Origin: Rhodopirellula islandica
Lineage (GTDB): Bacteria; Planctomycetota; Planctomycetia; Pirellulales; Pirellulaceae
Length of the DNA: 64,000 nt
NCBI RefSeq assembly: GCF_001027925.1
Contig: NZ_LECT01000006.1
Coordinates: forward strand, 248,001 to 312,000
Direction of reading: 5' to 3'
Made by a program: the position numbers and the translations under genes. Every line of letters begins with the position of its first letter. The first letter of the stretch is position 1. Positions 53,201 to 62,200 of the stretch are shown piece after piece. Below the pieces are notes generated by a model. The model saw only the letters and a program-made list of their open reading frames with translations, was not told the DNA's origin and did not search any database.

Positions 53201-56200
53201 AAGTGATCATTCCTGAATCACCCAAGATCAAGTCGTTGCCCGCATTGCCATGAATCATGTCGGCGTCCGCGCCGCCGACCAGCACGTTCATGCCCTGCCC
53301 CCCGGTGATCGAATCGGCACCACCCATGGATGGAGCGGTTGATTCGACAGAGAGTATCGACCCGGTGTTCGGATCGTAGGTCACGCGGCCTTCGTCTCCG
53401 AGCACCACGTCGATCAGCAAATCGTTCCCGGCATGCAATTGGTCGCCACCGGCACCGCCGAGAATCACGTTGCTTCCGTCGCCCGCAGTGATCATGTCGA
53501 TCCCACCGATTCCGGAGTCCACCGTTTCGATCGTGGTCAGAGCCATGGGAGAGGTCAGCAGACCATCGGCCCGCGTGTAGACGAGACGTCCGCCGTCGCC
53601 GACGATCACGTCGTCACCGGTTTCCGGATCGAACACGAAACTGCCACCGGTTTGATTGATCTGGTCATCGCCGGCTCCACCGAAGATTCGGTCGTTCCCT
53701 GATTCACCCGCGATTTCATCGTCGTCGCCAATCATGGGAGAACGAGTTTGCATCGACTGCATGTTGGTCAGGCCAAGCAATGCCAAACCCCGTCGCTCTG
53801 GGACGATCCCATCTTGGTTCTGGAACGTCTCGTCGCCGGGTTGGGCTGGGACGATTCCCATCGTGATGTCGGCATGGTCACCAAAGATCAGGTCGTTGCC
53901 GAGACCGCCAGTCATGCGGTCGGCGCCCGCCAACGTCATGTCATCGCTCGTCGAAAAATCGCTGGTCGCGTTTGCAACCGCGAAGGCAAGGATCGGATCG
54001 TAGACACCGTCCAACATCAAACCCGCGAGATCGAAACGGGTTTTCAAGTTTGCGTTCAGACCCGTGTCACCGATCATCCGGTCATCGCCCGCACCGCCGA
54101 CGATGACGTCATTCCCCGAGCCACCAAGCAAGAGGTCGTTGCCATTGCCGCCGTTGATTTGGTCGTCACCACGCCCACCGTACGCCACGACCCCGAAGTT
54201 GGCCGCACTGATGTCGAACACATCGTTCCCGTGATCGGCGAACGAGTAAGCGTTGCCGTTGCTGATGCCGGACGTGCTCGAATAACGTGTGCCGTCTTGG
54301 AATGTATCGCCCAGCAGAATCAACGGCGCATCACCGTCGGGGCTCGCGCCTGAGACGGTGAACGTATCGCCGCCCATCACGCCAGAAGTCTCTCGGTTTC
54401 CGCCGCCATGGATGACCGTTGTCGCGCCGACTGCCGTGCCTGTCACATTGATGGTGTCGTTGCCGCTGCCCATTAAGATTTCGACCACTTCCAGACCCTG
54501 GTAGGTGATTCCGGCCGTGGACATGCCGATGCCGGTCAACTGAGTTGGCGTGACATTCAATTCGTCGTCCGCTGCCGATCCGTCGTTGAACACGGCCAGT
54601 GTGTCGGTCTGCACCGCTTCGTTGGTGAAGTCATTCGTTCCGGTTGCTTCCGTTGCGGTCTCGGTTGGCAACATCACGGCGAGCGTGAGATCATGGGAGT
54701 TGCCTGATGAGCCACCGTTGACGATGATCGAACCGGCCATCAGAGAGGTCGTGTGGGGACTCGCTGTGAACGACTTTGTCGGCTGAGATTCTGCAGCGGG
54801 TGTGAAGGATTCGTCACCACGAACGAGCACGGTTTGCTCTTCCATCCAGTTCACGGAGGTGAACAACAGGTGAGGCGGTTGATCCGCGCCGAACCAATTC
54901 GATCCACCGTCGACGGAGACTTCGGTTTGCCCGTACAGAATCAGCGGCAACTCCACGTCAGCCGTGGGAGCCTTGGTCAACCGCACGGTGTAGCTGTCGA
55001 TTGTCAAACCATCGCGAGAGACCACGGTTCGTCCATCCGATTCCACGATCAGGGCGTCGGCCGTCGCATTGTCGATCACCGTCACGTCGATGGTCGGAGC
55101 GGTGTCCGAGCCAATCACATGGGCAGGGTTGAACGTCGGGTCACTGCTGCTGAATTCATGCGTGATCGTGGAGGTGACCCGTTCTCGGAGATCAACGTCG
55201 TCGACGGCGGTGATGAGGACCGTTTGCGGGACGTTCCAGTTCTCTGGCGTGAACGTCAACGTGTCAGCGACCGCGTCGGTGCTGATTTGCCCGTCGTGGT
55301 GAAGCAAGACCGTGACATCGGCTGTTGGGCGACTGGTCAATTGAACGGTGTACGAATCGTTGATCCCCGCACCGGATGCCAGGTCGCCTTCCAAAACAGT
55401 CGTCCCGCCTTCGGTTTCGCGAAGGATCAGTCCGCCGAGGTCATCGTCGTACACGGTGACGAACAGGTTCTCGATCGGCAACGTGTTGAGGTTGGCGACC
55501 CGCTGTTGAACCGTGTTGTTGGTCGAGGTCGTGCGGGCGATCAGAGTATGGTTGATGATCGCTCGGGTTTCACCTTCGGCCACATCGTCGCCGATCGCGC
55601 GGGTGTAGATCGTCCGCGGTGTTTTCCAATTCGCGTCGGATCCGGAATCAAACACCAACGTGAGTGCGGTTTGCCAAGTCACTCCGTCGAGCGAAACTTC
55701 AATTCCCTTGGCGGGATCACTTTCAGTGCCCTTGGTCTTGCTCGCACCCGCTGCGGAGACGGTCAGGTAGGCTTTCGTGCCGGCGTAATTGGCACGGTCG
55801 ACGGCCATTCCGATGGTGTAGTTGTCAAACGCCAAACGGGTTGCATTGTCGATCGAGTTGGTCGCGAAGTCGGCGGAGGTGTCATACGCGTTTTCGATCA
55901 CGGATGATTCGCCACCGGAGTGAACGATCGACACGATGCCGGTCTCTTGCCCGGTGTCGTCGCCCGTGATGGTCACGCCGACGCCACCGATGTGTGCCTG
56001 TGCGTAGTCGGTGTCATCCGATTCGACGCCGTGGTTGATGATCGACGAGGCACCGCTGTCGGATCCTGACACGATCGTGTCGGTGACATCGCCACCGATC
56101 GAAATGAAATCGCTTCCCAGTCCGCCAACAATGGTGTAGGTCGCACCGGCGCGAGTTCCGAGCACGAAGAACGAGTCATCGCCTTCCAGGCCATCGATCT

Positions 56201-59200
56201 CGAACGCTTCTTCAACACCATCGAGGTTGATGTTCAGGCCGGCACCATAGATGCCATCGGCCGTGATCACAAAACTATCGTCGCCTTCGGAACCGATCGC
56301 CACGACGCGGTCGGTGCCTTCGCCACCGTTGATGCTGACGGGCGCGTTGATGTTGTAGTGAACAAGGTCGTCGCCGTCGCCGCCTTCAACGACGGTTTCA
56401 CCTTCGATGATGAAGGCCCGAATCACGAACGTGTCATCGCCGGATTCGCCTTCCATCCGCAGCGACGCCTTGTTGCTGTAGACAGAAAACTCATCTTCCC
56501 CCGCACCGCCGAAGATCACCATCGGCTTGGAAATGCCATGCGACAAATAGCCCAGCGTGATCTCGGTGGTTGCGATTTCGTCACCGACCATCACACCACT
56601 GGGGTAAACCCCATTGACGGCTGACCCCGCCGCGTTTGGGTCACTGCCGAAGACCTGGCCAACCTGGAACACGTCTTCGCCTTCACCGCCATCGATCGTG
56701 GTGGCAGTGGAGTTGTCATCAATGAAGAACGAGTCATTGCCAGCGTAGGCATTGATTCGCAGGCGACCATTGATGGTTTCATCCATGTCGACTCGCTCAA
56801 AGTTGGCGGTCGGATTGTCGTCGCCGTCCAATTGCAGCAATGCCATGAAGTTTCGCCGCAGCAGCACGGTGTCATCTTCCAATGTCGTGTGGATCGTCAG
56901 CGTGTCGTCGCCGTCATCGGGGTTGCCCGAATCGGTGACGCTGACACGTTCGTTGCCGATTTGGTCCAAGCGAATGTCGATCGCGTCAGTGCCGCCACGC
57001 ATGTCGACGTGATAGCGGTCGGCGTTCAAGTTTTTCAGCCAAACGAAATCTTGATCCGAGCCGCCGTGCAGTCGTGTGACAGGAGCGTCAATGTTTTGAC
57101 GGATCTCGATTGTGGATCCGGTACCGAGATCAGCATTGCCATGATCCGCTTCAAAAACGACTTCCTCCGAAACGGTGACACTTGCGCCCTCGGAAACGGT
57201 CACGTCGTCACCCACCTGGAAGGTGATCGAACCGCTGGCGACATCGATCGACGAAGCCGAATCGAGCAACAGGTTTTCACCGGTCGCGGAGGAATCACGC
57301 ACGGTCAGGCGAGTGTTGCCGGCGGTGGTGGCGATTGAATCCACGATCAATCCACCGGTGGTTTCGGTGACGAACACTGGAGCACCTGCTTCCATCGACA
57401 ACCGTCCCTCTGTGGTCGCGGCATTGTGGTGGGTGTCGATTTTCAAGTCATTCGCGTCCGAACCGATGCCAGACCCGGCATTCAAAGTGATGTTCCGACC
57501 GGCGACGTTGGTTGCCGTGTCGTTCATCGCGTCGATCAAGTTGGCGTCGGCCCACAGGAGCACGTCGGCGATGTCCGCTGTGATGCGCCCAATGTTCAGG
57601 TCACCGCTGACTTCGGCCAAGCGAATGGTCACGTCCGCGGTCGCGTCGACTTGCCCGGCCACGTCGATTTCCAACGGATTGTCGGACGAACCGATTTCTG
57701 CTGTCCCGCCCGAGGCGGTCAAGTTCAGGGTGTTGGCAACCACGTTTGCGTCCGCATCGGGAAGTCCGCCGGTGCCGGTTTCGCGGCCGTCGAGAATGTC
57801 ACCGGTCGCCGTGATGGTCACTGCTGCTGCGGGGGCGTTGACTCGTCCCAGCATCACGTCCATGTCGGAATGAAGTCTCGCCAGCGTGCCGGCAACCGTG
57901 ACGTCATTCAGATGCAGGTCAACGAGGTTGTTGACGTAGGCGTTGCCACCGATGTTCGCATCGAAATTGCCGGTGATCTTGGATCGCAAGGCTTGCGTGT
58001 TGGACGTTAAATCACCCCCCGTCGCAATGGATGCGGTGGGGGCATCCAAGTGGACCATCGTGGGCGATGTGATCGGTGCGCCGATCAAGTTTTCGTTTGC
58101 GTCCAGCGTGATTGAATCGTCGGAAGTCAATTCGCTGATGGTCAGGTTTCCAGCGTCGGTGCTGATGCGCATCGCACCGCCAGCGATCCCGGAGATCAGG
58201 TTCAAGTCGCCCGACGTCGCCCGCACTCGCATCGCGCCGATGGCCTCCAGTCGTGTTAGACCCGGGGTGACGATTCGGAAGTCGGAATCAAGGTCCACAC
58301 CACCCATCGTGCTGGCGCTGATGTCCAAGTGACCACCCGCATTGATCGCGAATGACCCGGTTCCCTGATCGATCAGGGATCCCGTCGCGGAAACACGCAC
58401 GTCGCTGACCGACGAAATCGAATCGACTCCCAAATCGCCGTGGCCGCCGATGGCCACACCTTGAGGTGCACTGGCGATCAGAGAACCAGTCACTTCGACA
58501 TCAATGTCATCGGTTCGGTGCAGTCGCAAACGCTCGATGATGGTTCGGTCTTCGATCAGATCGCCCGTTGAAACGGTGACCGATGCACCCGCACCGCTGG
58601 TCCCGGTCGCGGCGTCAAACGATTCGCTTGTGTTGTGAGCGATCGTGACGAGCTGCCAACGCGACGAGTCGGAGAAATCTTCTCCGGACAGGGTGACGTC
58701 TTGGTCCGCAGCGATGAATTCGTACCATCCGTACTCATCGTCAGGCGATTCGACCAACACCGTTTGGTGGGTTTGAATGGCGATCGGATCGGTGTTGTCC
58801 GTCGTGTTGAAATCAGGAGTGACAACCGACCAATTCGCGTCGTCGCTGACGAGCGAGGCGAGCTTATCGGGGTCCAGTTGCATGTCCACGCTGGCGGCGC
58901 CGGTGTAGCGGTAGATGCGATAGTGGACACCGACAACATCACCGACTCGGGCTGCTTGGATGGCAGTCCTTTCTGAATCGGACAAGGACTCCAAACCGTT
59001 CGCCAGATGAATGGTTTGTGGTTGCAGCAACGCACCGATTCGTCCCGACGCGGTCAAGCTGACATCGGTGGCGGAAACATTGAGTGTTTCGTTGTTGGTC
59101 GGCGCGGCAGGTGAGATCGTCGAGGCGGCTTCGGGGTACAGGAAGTGCGCCAGCGATGCGGTGATGATGGAATCGGTCGTCGTGGCTTGGAAAACTCGAT

Positions 59201-62200
59201 CGGCGATGATCGACGCTTGGGTGTCGTCGTCCAAACGCTCGATTGTGTCGGGGTTGTAAACAGCTCCGTATGGTTCGCCCGCTTCGGCGGTGACAGCGTA
59301 CGCCAATCGTTCGAGTTGGATGGCGGTTGGATCGGTGCCAGCGGCAATCGGCAACCGGATGCCTTCGTGGGAGAGGCCGGATCCTGGATCGGGGGCAATG
59401 GCCGCATCGTAACGAGTCGGTGCCAATTGAAGCGTGTTCGCTCCGGTCACGACGACGTACAACAGGGAACCGCTGACAATCCCGGTGCCAGTTGCTCCGT
59501 CGTTGTTGAATCGAATCAGACTGCCGGAGGCCAGTCCGTGCGGTGCGACGGTGGTGATGGTTCCAGTTGCCGAATCGATCGCTGCGACATGGATGGTTGA
59601 GGCAATCGTCGGGACAACCGATTGTGTTTCGATACGAGTCTGCCAGTGATTGTGATAATCCCGAGTCTTGCTCGCTTCGGTTTGACGGATTTGTTCGTGA
59701 GCGGCAGCGGTGGCGGCGTCTCCGAACAGTTTTTGACGTGCGTCAATCGCGTCAATTTGTTCGGGAGTCGGCGCCCTATCCGATTCAATGATTCCATCGA
59801 CAACATCGCCTGAGGCGGCCGTCACGGTCACGTCGCCGGATGTGCTGAGGATCGCAACGACCGAATCGGTGTAGGCGGTCGGCGACACCAGATTCAATCC
59901 GCCGGAGATTTCGATGACGTTGATGTCGTCGCTCGCGTAGGCCGACAAGCCAGACGTTGTGTCAACTCTCAACGTGGAATCGCCGCCAACCGAACCATCT
60001 CGGGTGCGAAACTGCACATGGTCACCGGTCACGATGGAGGATTCGTTCTCCGCGACCAGCCCACCGGCAACGTTCAGGTACACGTCATCGCCCGCGGTGA
60101 CGTTGCCGATCGTGATCAACGATGCGTCCGCTGCAGCGGAAGTTTGTCCAATCCCATGGATCGTGATGTCGCCCCCGGCGGTCGTGGTGAGTGGTGAATG
60201 ACCGGTTTCAATGTGGGCAAAGACATTGCCAACGGTTGCGGTCAGGATTGGTGTTTCCCCGTAGAAACCCGAGGTGCCCGTGGTTTGAATGTTGCCCTGG
60301 GTGCTCGTGATCACGACTCCCGAACCTGCGGGGACTTCGACGTCGCCCGAGAAAATCACGTCGCCAACACTGACAATGGAGAGGCTTGGTTTTCCCGCTT
60401 GACCGACCGAGGTGATCTCAATCGGACGATCCGCGATCAGGGTGTGTGTGTAGTAGTCCGTCAAACCGCTGATGACGGTGACACGTGAGTGGACGGTCTT
60501 TGAACGCAGCCATCCGCCACCGGTGGTCCACTGCTCGACGTGGTGGGACTGGTTGACGTAGTCACTGTCGTAAACGTCGGTGGTGCCGCTGGCCGGTCTG
60601 GCGACACTCGTCCAGCGACTGGTGTCGGCGTAGTCTTCTTTTGACAGGTCGATCGATTCGGTAACGCTTCCCGCGAACCGGTAGTAGTCTCCGACAGTGC
60701 CGCCCGCATTGTGGTCCGCGATCACCCGAATGATGGTTTGCTCCGGCGAAACGCTGACGTTGCGATCGACTTTTTGTTCATAGGTCAGCGTGTACTGGTC
60801 GTCGCCAACATAGTCGGGGAAGTCCGCTTCGTCGGGGCGAACGACGACTTCGGATTGCAGGATGGGTTGGGCATCGCGGAATTCGATCGACTGATAGGAG
60901 TAGCCGCTATCCTTTTCCAAGAGGTCGGCAAACGAGTTGTCGCCGAACAGATTGAAGGACTTCTTCTCGTACACACGGACGACGGTTTTCGTTTTCTCTT
61001 GGCCTTCGATCCACAGATAAACTTGGCCGCTGGTTGCGCTGGAATACTGGTCCGACGAACCGGGGTAATAGAGTTGGCTAGCGGCCGTCGGGGTCGGCGT
61101 GCCAGGGGCGGGCGTGTATTCGATTTGCGGTGGCAGTCCGCCGGCAGGTGTGCTGTTGAGCGTGCCAATCTCGTGCAGTTCCGTCATCCCTGCCGAGGTG
61201 GTTTTGTAAGTCGTTCGACGCAGCAGTTCGGAATCGATCAGAACAATTTCGCCGATACGGTCCCGAGTCAAATCGATGCTGTCGAATACGATGTCAAACG
61301 GTGATTGGTTGTCGACGTCGAGAGACGCGTAACCGTCCGCAACAACAATCTTGCCGCCGCCGGTCGACAGGATTTGACCTGCCAGGGTGATGTGGCCGCC
61401 TTGGGGTTCGAGTTCACGAATGACGATTGAGTTGTTGGCCGCGTCGAAGTAGCCGTTCACCGGGATGGAGGTGGAACTCGTGTCGGATGTGAAAGACAGT
61501 CCCGCCAATGGATTGCCGCTGGCATCGATCAACGATTCGGTCGTTCGGCCTGGATTGAAATCAGAATCAATGTTCAGCGTGATGGTGTCGACGCCGGATT
61601 GAATCAGCCCGTTGATGTTCAGGTAGCGAGCCGTGACGGAAATGTCCCCTTGGGCAACAATCGCGGATCGGCTTTCGCTGATCGAGGTGGCAAGGTTGTG
61701 TCCGTCGGCGTTGACGTCGGAAGTGGTCGCGAAAACGTCGCGTTTTAGATGGCCGTCGGTGTTGAACACCGCGGCCCGCAGCGGTGCGAAGTCAATGTAT
61801 TGCCGTGGGTCAACGTTGGTGTGCAGGAACGAGGGTGTGTTGAGCGTGAATTGATTTCCCGCCTGAATGATCGTTTCAGCGGAACGGATTTCGCCCGCCA
61901 CGTTGATGCTGCCGGACGGATTGCTGATTCGGACGGTGCCGTTTTGATTGACTATGTCGCCATTGACGTACAGGTCCTTTTGCAAGCCAGCGGGCAGGTT
62001 TTGCAAGCCAAGTTCCGCAGCAGTCGCATCCGGCGGTGTGAATGTGATCGAGATTTCGCCGGTGCCCTGACCGTCGGGCAAACCCTCGGGCAACACCCAA
62101 TTGACGTAAACATGTCCCGGGGTGAACTGTTTCAGTTCGCCATCGACGACCGCCGTGCGACGGTTGTCCATCACGGTGGTGTCGTTGATGATTGACATCA

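Noticed and set aside
51669-53216. Plus-strand open frame of 515 codons opposite the giant gene
   Set aside because: It mirrors the RTX repeat units in the antisense frame and has no ribosome-binding site or recognisable protein features; the long frame follows from the repeated, stop-poor codon pattern.
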